A stretch of 39,007 bases of DNA. It comes from Perlabentimonas sp046542995 (GTDB lineage: Bacteria > Bacteroidota > Bacteroidia > Bacteroidales > Tenuifilaceae). The DNA lies in NCBI GenBank assembly GCA_046542995.1, contig JBKHAH010000024.1, positions 1-39,007 on the forward strand, written 5' to 3'. The notes beneath the pieces are model-generated. The model was not told the DNA's origin, did no database searches, and worked only from the letters and a program-made list of their open reading frames with translations. Each line of letters begins with the position of its first letter. Positions within the stretch are counted from its first letter, which is position 1. Positions 23,501 through 30,755 of this stretch are shown here, piece after piece. Position numbers and translations under genes: made by a program.

Positions 23501-23923
23501 TACCTGAGGTGAAACCACGAGCAAACCATCGGGAATATTGCTGAATTTGTAGAAATAGTTGTCATCTGAGTTTTTTAGCAGAAAACGTTGCTCATAAGTT
23601 TCATTATTAATTTTATGAAGATATCCCACCCCCTTATCGGAGCAAAAGAAAAGTTGATTAGAGTATGCTATTGCAATGGGGCGTCCTCTAAAGTTCAGGT
23701 TTTCCCATTGTAAACCATCAAATGAAAAAAAACCCTTCTGATTAAGTATGTAAACCTCACCATTATTGCCCTCAACAAATCCCCAGTTTTGGTTGCTAAG
23801 CTCGTGCGGGGTATTAAAATGAGTAATGAAAGGGGTTCCTTCTTGCGCGGCCAAATTAAAAGAAGGGGTTAACAACACCAGAAAAATGGGTAACCATAAT
23901 GCTATTTTCCAAATTCGACTCAT
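20507..23923 (-). CDS. periplasmic propeller sensor fused to SpoIIE-type PP2C phosphatase
   Basis: About 1138 residues from the ATG at 23923; a further ATG six codons earlier is possible. A signal peptide (WLPIFLVLLTPSFNLAAQ) precedes a long periplasmic region with two-component-regulator propeller repeats and a Y_Y_Y domain (about 720-795). A membrane helix (about 803-824) leads into a Lys/Glu/Gln-rich coiled coil (about 825-895). The cytosolic SpoIIE/PP2C phosphatase has metal aspartates D931 (SGDFYW), D948 (DCTGHG) and D1075/D1079 (SDGYVDQ). It would turn an external signal into dephosphorylation of a serine-phosphorylated anti-sigma antagonist. A strongly charged insert (about 370-440) interrupts the propeller. 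No STAS partner is adjacent. Confidence 0.92.
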   Translation of the reverse strand: MSRIWKIALWLPIFLVLLTPSFNLAAQEGTPFITHFNTPHELSNQNWGFVEGNNGEVYILNQKGFFSFDGLQWENLNFRGRPIAIAYSNQLFFCSDKGVGYLHKINNETYEQRFLLKNSDDNYFYKFSNIPDGLLVVSPQVICKIKTDSTVIAVDTLFQDYRPDIFISDFFEFNHELYHVKNSGLIYHNKPDGGFEMLAGLPIGEDINFSVIHDDAVFFGTSANRLFKFDGNNFAHFPLDDQNYITASLLNGGISLSDSVLALSSHNGGVILVNANDGSTINILNYFSGLPDDEVFSLGLDTDGGLWISHGMGISRADTNLPIKSYNHFSGLKGSIFFSKEFDEKLFVGTSEGLFHLTEVRDYKAVDVWVKPKQKPQTDVQPTEKQQEEEQDVKKKKRNFLSRLFSRRSTRTDKKEDLEEKYKVDTKDQSKNQPVRKRIYELQSVNHEYKPIANVQGKVTSLLNFDSNLYAATNLGLFEVHGKSAKNITGRMNIQFVEKAVNINNALLIGTDEGAYLANRKGENWTLTKIVSTRNQSVISIVDIQDDLIVLTTEFDVYLVKQQSKNRFDNTIIQIAGSDFGTPVARKVNNNLYVFTQSKIYLFNTANELFIEDTTLNIDNGHSVWQNQQGYTWLRESNNWTCLQDDNHVPPKNTELISLFSNPNSITVSQAGSIYIVNNYNHIYKIDTSQLGPKMQDISLFLKVIRGEEGIALDPSMVVLDWAKNALTIRISAPFYLKEGSVQFQYMIEGLGNSWTRWFSDPTIELPYIPSGKYTIHIRARDILRNISKTIKVPLVINPPFWETIWFYIISGLVLIILFVLITKLRERKLKREKEILEEKVKERTKTIEKQKGALQKQRDELAVYNKEIEAQRDEIELQRDQIFKQNEEITQSIIYARRIQAAVMPSEEVLKRLLPHHFILFRPRDIVSGDFYWMTKNGNKTVVIAADCTGHGIPGAIMSMMGVSFLNDIVNVTGITRPDVVLNELRTKIKFTLSQTGKDGETRDGMDMSICVFEKDSMVVHFAGAYNPLYIVREGDLMEYKGDKMPVGSHIKEGPFTLHEISLLSGDNLYMFSDGYVDQFGGDNGKKFMTKPFKKLLTSISKKPMEQQLTILEDSLDQWQGAHNQVDDILVVGIAIG

Positions 23924-23941
23924 AATTGTGTTCACGTGCAA

Positions 23942-24291
23942 TACTGGAAAATTACAATATTAAATTCAAAGTGACGATCTTTTTTTTAAAAAACTATTTA
24001 GTTTGGTTTATTAAGGTTAAAAATTAGTTCAATTGGAAATTTATTATATGACTTAACATTGATGTTATCAGTATTTTTTAAATTACTAAATAGTAGGGTA
24101 TGATTAAAGAAGTTGGCAGTTTGAAACTTACTACTTCAGAGATATTTGGCAATAATCTTATAACGTTTCGAGAAATCATAGAGTAATCCCAAAAGAATCA
24201 CTTCAATAAACTTTATCAATCAATATGTGTAACTTACAAAGGTATCTATACCCAACATTTTCATATCTTTGTGAGAAATTAAGATAGATAG
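23942..24291. other. 350-base divergent intergenic region
   Basis: AT-rich, without a convincing gene. It contains an open frame of 28 codons (24100-24186, plus strand) with no supporting features, a perfect small palindrome GGTAT-CT-ATACC (24241-24252), and the -7 box at 24264. No promoter for the phosphatase gene is evident; the best minus-strand box (23967-23974) has a mismatch and no -33 partner. Confidence 0.5.
24264..24271 (+). promoter_or_regulatory. candidate promoter of the oligopeptide-binding lipoprotein operon
   Basis: TATCTTTG fits TAnnTTTG exactly and implies a start about 14 bases before the ATG at 24292. The palindrome GGTAT-CT-ATACC lies 12 bases upstream, inside the spacer, where a repressor could act. 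The -33 TTTG is missing. Confidence 0.45.
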
Positions 24292-25938
24292 ATGAAATAC
24301 CTACTGCCATTAGTGGTTTTTATATTAACAATTTCTTCCTGCCAAAACGGGCAGCAAAGTAACTCCAAATTGGCAGTATTCCGCTACAACGAAAGCGCAG
24401 GTATAACATCGTTAGACCCCGCATTCGCACGTAGTTTACCGCTTATTTGGCCAACGCGCCAGCTATTTAATGGTTTGGTTGAGCTGGACGACTCATTGCG
24501 CGTAAGACCCTCATTGGCAAAATCATGGGAAGTGTCTGGAAATGGTTTGGAATACACCTTTCAACTACGTACCGATGTTTCTTTTCATAATTCGCCAGCA
24601 TTTCAAAACGGTAAGGGTAGGAGGGTTGTGGCAGAAGATTTTGTGTATAGCCTGGGGCGTGTAATTAGCCCTAAAACGGCCTCACCTGGTGCTTGGGTTT
24701 TCTCGGTTCTAGATTTCCAAAAACCAAATACCATTCATGGGTGTAAGGTTGTGAACGATTCTACCCTAAAAATTTACCTGAACAAGCCGTTCCCTGCTTT
24801 TCTGGGGTTGCTCTCAATGCCTTATGCATACATTGTTCCGCGTGAAGCGGTTGAGTATTTTGGCGATGATTTTAGGAGTAACCCAGTGGGAACAGGACCA
24901 TTCCAGTTTAAGCTATGGAGAGAAGGGGAGAAGCTGGTACTTAGGAAGAACCCAAATTATTTTGAGTTTGACGAGCAGGGCGAACGGTTGCCCTATTTCG
25001 AGGCAGTATCCATTACCTTTATTACTGATAAGCAGTCCGAGTTCCTGAATTTTTTGCTGGGCAATATCGATTTTCTTTCGGGAGTTCATGCAACATCAAA
25101 GGATGAATTGCTAACCCGGGCGGGAGAACTAAACCCTCAATACGCGGGCAGTGTTAAAATGATTTCAGGACCATACCTAAATACTGAGTATCTTGGTATT
25201 CTCATGGATACAACCTACAACATAGCGAAGGAGAGCCCCCTTCGATTTGAGAAAGTACGAAAGGCCATGGGGTACGGATTTGATCGAAGTAGAATGATGA
25301 CCTACCTCAGGAGCAACCTGGGTTATCCGGCAAGTAATGGTTTTGTACCAAGCGGTATGCCTGGCTTCCCTGGAGATGATAAAGGGTTTAATTATAATCC
25401 TGATTATGCAAGTGAACTCCTTAGGGAAGCGGGTTTTCCAAACGGCGAGGGTTTGTCGCCAATAACATTATGCACTACTGATGATTATGTTGATATATCG
25501 GAATTTATTCAGCATCAACTATCGAAGATAGGTATTAAAATTCAAGTTGAGGTATTCCCTGTGGCTGCCTATCGCGAAATGATGGCCAACTCGCGCATGG
25601 TGCTATTTAGGGGTAGCTGGGTAGCCGACTATGCTGATGCGGAGAATTACCTCTCGCTTTTCTATTCCGATAATTTTAGTCCTGGCGGACCTAACTACAC
25701 TCATTTCTCCAACCCTCAGTTCGATTCGCTTTACCAAAAGGCTCTGTGGCAACCCAACGATACGCTCCGCCATAAAATATACCAAAAAATGGATTCGTTA
25801 GTATTGGAGCATGCACCTGTTATTCCATTGTATTACGATAGGGTGGTTAGATTTGTTAGTCCGGATATTGTGGGGATGAGGAGTAACCCCATGAACCTAT
25901 TAACTCTTAAAAGGGTTAAAAAATCAGCAGAACAATGA
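24292..25938 (+). CDS. ABC-transporter oligopeptide-binding lipoprotein (SBP family 5)
   Basis: 548 residues. A lipoprotein signal ends in a lipobox ISSC with lipidated Cys17. The rest is a full-length SBP_bac_5 protein of the DppA/OppA type: 'NESAGITSLDPAFARSLPLIWPTRQLFNGLVELDD', 'SWEVSGNGLEYTFQLRTDVSFH', 'NPVGTGPFQFKLW' and a C-terminal 'APVIPLYYDRVVRFV'. It would capture oligopeptides, or possibly muropeptides, for import. No permease or ATPase genes lie next to it, so it must use a transporter encoded elsewhere. Its stop overlaps the start of the BadF-type kinase by four bases, which ties the two functions together. Confidence 0.93.
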   Translation: MKYLLPLVVFILTISSCQNGQQSNSKLAVFRYNESAGITSLDPAFARSLPLIWPTRQLFNGLVELDDSLRVRPSLAKSWEVSGNGLEYTFQLRTDVSFHNSPAFQNGKGRRVVAEDFVYSLGRVISPKTASPGAWVFSVLDFQKPNTIHGCKVVNDSTLKIYLNKPFPAFLGLLSMPYAYIVPREAVEYFGDDFRSNPVGTGPFQFKLWREGEKLVLRKNPNYFEFDEQGERLPYFEAVSITFITDKQSEFLNFLLGNIDFLSGVHATSKDELLTRAGELNPQYAGSVKMISGPYLNTEYLGILMDTTYNIAKESPLRFEKVRKAMGYGFDRSRMMTYLRSNLGYPASNGFVPSGMPGFPGDDKGFNYNPDYASELLREAGFPNGEGLSPITLCTTDDYVDISEFIQHQLSKIGIKIQVEVFPVAAYREMMANSRMVLFRGSWVADYADAENYLSLFYSDNFSPGGPNYTHFSNPQFDSLYQKALWQPNDTLRHKIYQKMDSLVLEHAPVIPLYYDRVVRFVSPDIVGMRSNPMNLLTLKRVKKSAEQ

Positions 25939-26783
25939 TATTGATAGTTGATAGTGGTTCAACAAAGGCTCATTGGAGAGTGCTTGAGTCAAATGGTAAA
26001 GTATCTGAATTTGAAACGGTAGGATACAATCCATTGCATTTACAGTCAAACGATTTTGAAAATTCATTGAGGAATGAAATACCGAAGCAGGTTCCCTTAT
26101 TACAAGTTAAAAGTGTTTTCTTTTACGGAGCAGGTTGTATATCCGATACAGTGGAGAGGAAGGTAAAGTCCTTATTGTCACCTTTTTTTAAAGATGCCAG
26201 TATTCAGGTAAATTCTGATATTGTAGGTGCAGCCCGATCGGTTTTTGCTAATAGTGCTGGATTAGTAGTAATATTAGGTACTGGAACCAATGTGGGATAC
26301 TACAATGGCGTTGATATTGAGCGCAAAACTATGTCGTTAGGCTATATGCTGGGCGATGAGGGAAGCGGCGCTGATTTAGGTAAGGTGGTTTTAACGCGAT
26401 GGCTGTATAATGATTTATCATTAGATATTACGGAGCGTTTTAATGATTTTATAGGTATGACAAGGCAGGAAACCATCACTAGGATGTATTCTAATCAGCA
26501 TGCAGGTAAGTACTTTGCCAGTTTTGTGCCGTTTATTGCTCAGAATATCGGGCATAACGATATTACGAGTATTGTGAAAGGTCGATTTAGTTGTCTCGTT
26601 GAGCATCATCTACTTAAATACAATAGTTTTCCAACGGCACAAATTGGCGTTGTAGGCTCGGTTGGGTATATGTTTCGTGATATACTGAAAGATGTCTTGA
26701 AAGATTATGGCGCGAATAATCTATCTTTCATCCAGTATCCAATTGATGGAATTGTTAACTACCACAGGGAAAAAAAGGATTAG
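25935..26783 (+). CDS. BadF/BadG-type ATPase, N-acetylglucosamine-kinase-like
   Basis: 282 residues of the ASKHA fold: phosphate-1 loop DSGSTKAHWR (6-15), phosphate-2 region ILGTGTNVGYYNG, and LGDEGSGADLGK. Length and motifs match the Bacteroidota proteins annotated N-acetylglucosamine kinase, which phosphorylate amino sugars released from cell wall or glycans. Translational coupling (ATGA) to the peptide-binding lipoprotein suggests both serve murein fragment recovery: one takes the peptide part, the other the sugar. That pairing is inference. The gene is convergent with the STAND NTPase gene, 20 bases away, with no terminator between. Confidence 0.9.
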   Translation: MILIVDSGSTKAHWRVLESNGKVSEFETVGYNPLHLQSNDFENSLRNEIPKQVPLLQVKSVFFYGAGCISDTVERKVKSLLSPFFKDASIQVNSDIVGAARSVFANSAGLVVILGTGTNVGYYNGVDIERKTMSLGYMLGDEGSGADLGKVVLTRWLYNDLSLDITERFNDFIGMTRQETITRMYSNQHAGKYFASFVPFIAQNIGHNDITSIVKGRFSCLVEHHLLKYNSFPTAQIGVVGSVGYMFRDILKDVLKDYGANNLSFIQYPIDGIVNYHREKKD

Positions 26784-26803
26784 CGTCCAAAGAGAACCAA
26801 CAT

Positions 26804-29311
26804 CTACAGCAACTCGCAATCAACATTGCTGTCTTCAGCCAGACTTCTAAATAATGCATCACAATCTTTGGCCATTGATTCCTCTCCCAGAGAGTTAAGT
26901 ACAGAAGAGAGATTTTTAAGTAGTTTTGCTTCAAAAATCTTATAACCAGCCAGGTTACTTATCTCTACCGATTTTCGATATAGCTCGTGAGCCTTGTTCA
27001 TCATGCCGTTTTTAAGGTAATACATGGCAAGCCAACTTTTGGCAATAATATTTGTTTGGTAGCTAATCCAAGAGGGAACTTCGCCAAGCAGGCTCTGTAA
27101 TTCCTGCATTATTTCATCATCAAATACGGATGTAACCCGCCATTTAGCAAATCCGTAGTAAATTTTAAGCGCTTTCTTTTCGCTTGTATATTTTGTTTCG
27201 GCTGATAATTGGAAGAGATTCGATAGCCTTTCAACAATTAATTGATGTTGCTTGGTAATTAATAGGCTAAACACTAGCCCCAGCTCAAAAACCAGCATAT
27301 CATGCTCGTTCCAACTGTTTAATATTGAACTTTGCAGAAAAGAATCAATATTTTTTGATATTTGGGTTTGATTATTAGCATTACGGAAGAAACTGGAAAT
27401 TTCTTGGCAAGAGAACCATAGCCCACAAACCAGAGGAGGCATTTTCTCTGGTGGCGTTTCTGGCATCTCATTAATAAATTCGTCTATCCAATTAAAATCT
27501 AGGTTGTATGCATTTGAAATGTATAACAGGGTTTTGCCAAAGAAAATTTCAGTCATGCTCTTTGCATGCTGTAGGTAGTTATAGGTTAAAAAGTTTGAGC
27601 TGGTTACAATGGAGTTGAGGTTAATATTCTTTTCAAAAAGGTATTTTCTTGCTTTTTTACTTTTTGCATAGTAGGGAATCAATTCTCCTCGCATATAGTC
27701 ATCCTTGCTAAGTGTTTGGTGAATAGAAGATTGTTCGAATACGGTGGCTAATGCCTCATCGGAAAGGGTAAAGATAGGGATTAACGCTTCAACCTTTCTC
27801 TTCTTATAGGCTACCTCAAAGAGTAGATTTATTAATAGCGGAAGAATACTGGAATTGGCGTACTCTTTCTGTATCACCTCAAAAACTTTAAATGATATAT
27901 CACCCTCCTTTTCAATTAATTTTTGAATGGTAAGTAGTCCATATACTTTTACCTGATTAATGCTAACCATCTTAGTGAAGGCGCCAAACTCATTCTCTAC
28001 TAGCTCTTCAGCGAGTATTCCAAAAGATAGTAAATGATTATAGGCATTAAAGTAATTACCTGCAAGCTTAAGATGTATAGGGTACTTCTCTTTTATATCA
28101 TTCTTTTTTACTGTACCAAACGTTCTGTTTAACTTTGATTTATCAACGATATAGTTTAGGATATCAGTGGATTCGTCAGCATAAGAATTCTGATAAACCT
28201 CTTTTTTAAGGAACTCGGTTAGTAAATCAATTCTATCCGTAACTCGTTGTGAGCTATCTTTTTTATATAGTTCAATATATATTTTAAGATAGTAAGGGTA
28301 GGAAATTGTCTGAAAAAAATCGTAAGGTAGCTCCTCAACCATAATATCATCTTCTGTAATCTTATTAATTGTTCTGTTGAATATGAGCTGTACTTCATTT
28401 TCATTCAATGGAGGCATGTTGGCACCTTCGCTTGTGAAATTTTGATTCCCTGCAAAGTACCAGTTATCCAGACTGTCCTCAACTTTAGTAAACTTTTTCC
28501 AAACGCTTAATCGGGATGATATAACCAGCTTGAACCATTTCGATGGCATGCTATTTACTAAATTATGAATTGCCTGATATAGCCTCTCAGTTTTCGATTG
28601 GGGGAGGGATATCTCATCAAGAGCATCGATAATTAGAATGAATTTACCCGGGTTTTTACAGGAATCGTCTTTTAATCTATCGAATAGTTCGGTTGTTTTC
28701 AGCTCAATTAACGAAAGTAACCAATAGTCAAAATATTTCTCTGTACCGAACCAGGCCTCCAGATTTCTGGCCGATAAGAATAGAACTATATTGTTTTTAC
28801 CTTTAGAAATGTTCGCATTCGATTCGTACCATTCAACAAGAAGTGATGATTTACCATAGCCACCTGGACCTACAAACGGGGTTGCCGTATAGTCTGAATT
28901 TATTAGATAGTTAAGCCTTTGGTGAGCAAAGTGCCGTTTTGTAATATCGTCAGAGTTCAGCTGGTTATTATTTTTTATTAGATTACAGTTTCGATCGCTC
29001 AGTTCAATGGCATTTTGCTGCGCTCTACCCCATATCTGCATGTACGATTCGGTACTGCTTTCACTATCCTTATTGCTTTCAATAAAATCATCCCAGCACG
29101 TAAAACCGCAGTAACGCGATAGAATATCAAGCGTGACACGCGATGGTTTAGAATTCGTTGAGAGGAATCCAAAGAATCTACGAAGAGTTGAGGGGCTAAT
29201 TACTTCGGAAGACTTATTTAGTATGCTGTTTGATAGCGTTTTGCAGTCTTTTTGGTAGGATATTTTCTTGCCAAATTCATGCTCAACGTAATCTTTTAGT
29301 TTTTGAATCAT
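26804..29311 (-). CDS. STAND/NACHT-like NTPase with N-terminal helical DNA-binding-like domain
   Basis: About 835 residues from the ATG at 29311; the frame is open 15 codons further upstream, but MIQKLKDYVEHEFG is the usual family start. Residues 1-80 form a small helical domain (SPSTLRRFFGFLSTNSKPSR, TLDILSRYCGFTCWDDFI) seen on many Bacteroidota signalling ATPases. The P-loop NTPase has Walker A GPGGYGKSS (148-156), Walker B ILIIDALDEI (225-234) and a VISSR sensor (about 263-267), the NACHT pattern with paired acidic residues. The remaining 500 residues are helical, TPR/HEAT-like, and would sense the ligand. No effector domain is fused. It diverges from a protease gene, so an Avs-like defence or programmed-response role is possible. 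Confidence 0.85.
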   Translation of the reverse strand: MIQKLKDYVEHEFGKKISYQKDCKTLSNSILNKSSEVISPSTLRRFFGFLSTNSKPSRVTLDILSRYCGFTCWDDFIESNKDSESSTESYMQIWGRAQQNAIELSDRNCNLIKNNNQLNSDDITKRHFAHQRLNYLINSDYTATPFVGPGGYGKSSLLVEWYESNANISKGKNNIVLFLSARNLEAWFGTEKYFDYWLLSLIELKTTELFDRLKDDSCKNPGKFILIIDALDEISLPQSKTERLYQAIHNLVNSMPSKWFKLVISSRLSVWKKFTKVEDSLDNWYFAGNQNFTSEGANMPPLNENEVQLIFNRTINKITEDDIMVEELPYDFFQTISYPYYLKIYIELYKKDSSQRVTDRIDLLTEFLKKEVYQNSYADESTDILNYIVDKSKLNRTFGTVKKNDIKEKYPIHLKLAGNYFNAYNHLLSFGILAEELVENEFGAFTKMVSINQVKVYGLLTIQKLIEKEGDISFKVFEVIQKEYANSSILPLLINLLFEVAYKKRKVEALIPIFTLSDEALATVFEQSSIHQTLSKDDYMRGELIPYYAKSKKARKYLFEKNINLNSIVTSSNFLTYNYLQHAKSMTEIFFGKTLLYISNAYNLDFNWIDEFINEMPETPPEKMPPLVCGLWFSCQEISSFFRNANNQTQISKNIDSFLQSSILNSWNEHDMLVFELGLVFSLLITKQHQLIVERLSNLFQLSAETKYTSEKKALKIYYGFAKWRVTSVFDDEIMQELQSLLGEVPSWISYQTNIIAKSWLAMYYLKNGMMNKAHELYRKSVEISNLAGYKIFEAKLLKNLSSVLNSLGEESMAKDCDALFRSLAEDSNVDCELL

Positions 29312-29432
29312 AGTTGTGGCATTTTGCCAATTAGAAATCGTTAAAAAAACAGGCATATAAGTAATTACGGCTGTTTAAGTCAAGTTATGTATTGCTTGAA
29401 AGCCACAAGAAAAAAAAAGACTTATTTGGCCA

Positions 29433-29463
29433 CTTGCCTGCCAATGCATTTAAAATACTTTTG
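29433..29463 (+). promoter_or_regulatory. candidate promoter of the membrane-peptide/protease unit
   Basis: CTTG (29433-29436), 19 bases, then TACTTTTG (29456-29463). It fits the Bacteroidota promoter with one mismatch at -33. The start near 29470 would give a leader of about 93 bases to the small ORF at 29563. The 29312-29562 gap shows nothing else certain; no minus-strand promoter for the STAND gene was found. Confidence 0.4.
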
Positions 29464-29562
29464 AAACGATTAAAGTTACAAAAAATGATTTGTGTTTTTA
29501 ATATTACAAATCTAATAATTAGCCTTTTTAGGTGATTAGTTATAAATTAAATATTTACCATT

Positions 29563-29688
29563 ATGAAAAGGTTGGGTACATTCTTAAAATCAAACGTTTT
29601 TAATCGAATTACGATTGACGTTGGTGTGTTTATAGTTTTCTTTTTGGTAACGGTTCTTTTTGTCTTCACCATTGTACGTTCATTTTAA
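29563..29688 (+). CDS. 41-residue single-pass membrane peptide
   Basis: An ATG-to-TAA frame of 41 codons. The N-terminal half is basic (KRLGTFLKSNVFNRI), and residues 19-37 form one hydrophobic helix (VGVFIVFFLVTVLFVFTIV) before a short RSF end, so the N-terminus is predicted to be cytosolic. It ends 35 bases before the protease gene on the same strand. Coding status rests on its clean membrane-helix composition, its position and the upstream promoter, not on homology. It could be a membrane anchor, a toxin-like peptide or a protease partner. Confidence 0.55.
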   Translation: MKRLGTFLKSNVFNRITIDVGVFIVFFLVTVLFVFTIVRSF

Positions 29689-29723
29689 TTTCCTAAACTA
29701 AAACCTATTAATCCCTTTTTATT

Positions 29724-30572
29724 ATGTTTACTAAAGTTTGGAAATCTGTTTACGCATCGGTTTGTCAATTAAAATTTATAAATGAAAGAGGCGTTACCAT
29801 TGATTCGCTTACTGGGTTTAAGGTTAATAAGCACCTTGTTACAAGTCAGCATGCATTCTGCATTAAGAAAGCACATAAAGTTGAAATAACCTTTGTTGAT
29901 GCTGATGCAAATACTGTTACTGCTTCAACAAAAATACCATATGTTGAGTTTATAAATCAGCATAGAATTGGAGTGGCTGAGGATGCTGGTCATCATGCTA
30001 TTTTTGACATTGATTTGCAGGAGTTTGAGAAAATACCCTCGTTAAAGCTTAGCGAGAGCCATAGTTATAATATTGGTTCGCAGGTTGCATTTCTTTCCTA
30101 CAGCTGTGGATACTCAAATCTTGCTATAAAAACCGGCATTATCTCTTCAGTGTATTCAAATGCTGATGGATTACGGTTTATTCAGTTTGATGGGCCTGTA
30201 GGCTGCGGTAATAGCGGCGCTCCCTTAATTGACCCACAAACAAACGAGGTTTTGGGTATTGTTACCCGAAGAAACACTCCTGCCGCAAAGGTGCATGAGC
30301 AGCTTATGCAGATTGTGTCGGATAATTTGGTAGAGTTAAAAAAGGTAGAATCATCGGTTAAGTTTGGAGATATTGACCCTATTCAAGTACTAATTGCTAA
30401 CCAGAATCAGCTAAAACATCTTGCAAAAATAATTTACAGGCACTCAACGCATAGCGTCTCACATGCTGTAACGCTCGATAGGATTGTTTCTTTCTTTGGT
30501 CATAACACACCACTGATTGATGTAGGTATTCCGCTGGTAAAAAACAATGAGCTGGATAGCTTTATTGGTTAA
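29724..30572 (+). CDS. trypsin-like serine protease, apparently cytosolic
   Basis: 282 residues. A chymotrypsin-fold protease is indicated by TSQHAF (His43), FDIDLQEF (Asp97 as the likely triad acid) and GPVGCGNSGAPL (Ser164), with an intact oxyanion motif GNSGAP. There is no signal peptide or membrane helix, which is unusual for this fold in bacteria and matches proteases used as cytosolic effectors. Residues 200-282 (VESSVKFGDIDPIQVLIANQ...) form an additional helical tail of unknown role. It is preceded by the 41-residue membrane peptide and diverges from the STAND NTPase. I infer, but cannot show, that these form one system. A hairpin terminator follows. Confidence 0.85.
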   Translation: MFTKVWKSVYASVCQLKFINERGVTIDSLTGFKVNKHLVTSQHAFCIKKAHKVEITFVDADANTVTASTKIPYVEFINQHRIGVAEDAGHHAIFDIDLQEFEKIPSLKLSESHSYNIGSQVAFLSYSCGYSNLAIKTGIISSVYSNADGLRFIQFDGPVGCGNSGAPLIDPQTNEVLGIVTRRNTPAAKVHEQLMQIVSDNLVELKKVESSVKFGDIDPIQVLIANQNQLKHLAKIIYRHSTHSVSHAVTLDRIVSFFGHNTPLIDVGIPLVKNNELDSFIG

Positions 30573-30604
30573 TTCTTTTTTAATGGTTTGTGTTTGGTGG
30601 TTAG

Positions 30605-30641
30605 GCCCCTTCAATATTAAGTTGGAGGGGCTTCCTATTTT
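30605..30641 (+). terminator. terminator after the protease gene
   Basis: A 10-bp stem GCCCCTTCAA (30605-30614) with TTGGAGGGGC (30622-30631), one G-T pair, followed by a broken T-rich tail. It separates the protease unit from the aspartase gene. Confidence 0.65.
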
Positions 30642-30707
30642 AAAATAAATATGTATGGTGTTAACAAATATCATCTAATTATTTGAAGGAAGATTAAGCA
30701 GGTTGAT

Positions 30708-30715
30708 TAAATTTG
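30708..30715 (+). promoter_or_regulatory. candidate promoter of the aspartase gene
   Basis: TAAATTTG fits TAnnTTTG. TTTG at 30682-30685 lies 22 bases upstream, one base longer than the usual spacer. The predicted leader is about 35 bases. Confidence 0.4.
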
Positions 30716-30755
30716 TTGAAATAGTAAACGTATTTAATCTTTAACTTATAACCGT

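Noticed and set aside
24100..24186. 28-codon open frame in the phosphatase/lipoprotein gap
   Set aside because: Short, with no membrane helix or motif, no ribosome site and no promoter at a useful distance. It is treated as chance.
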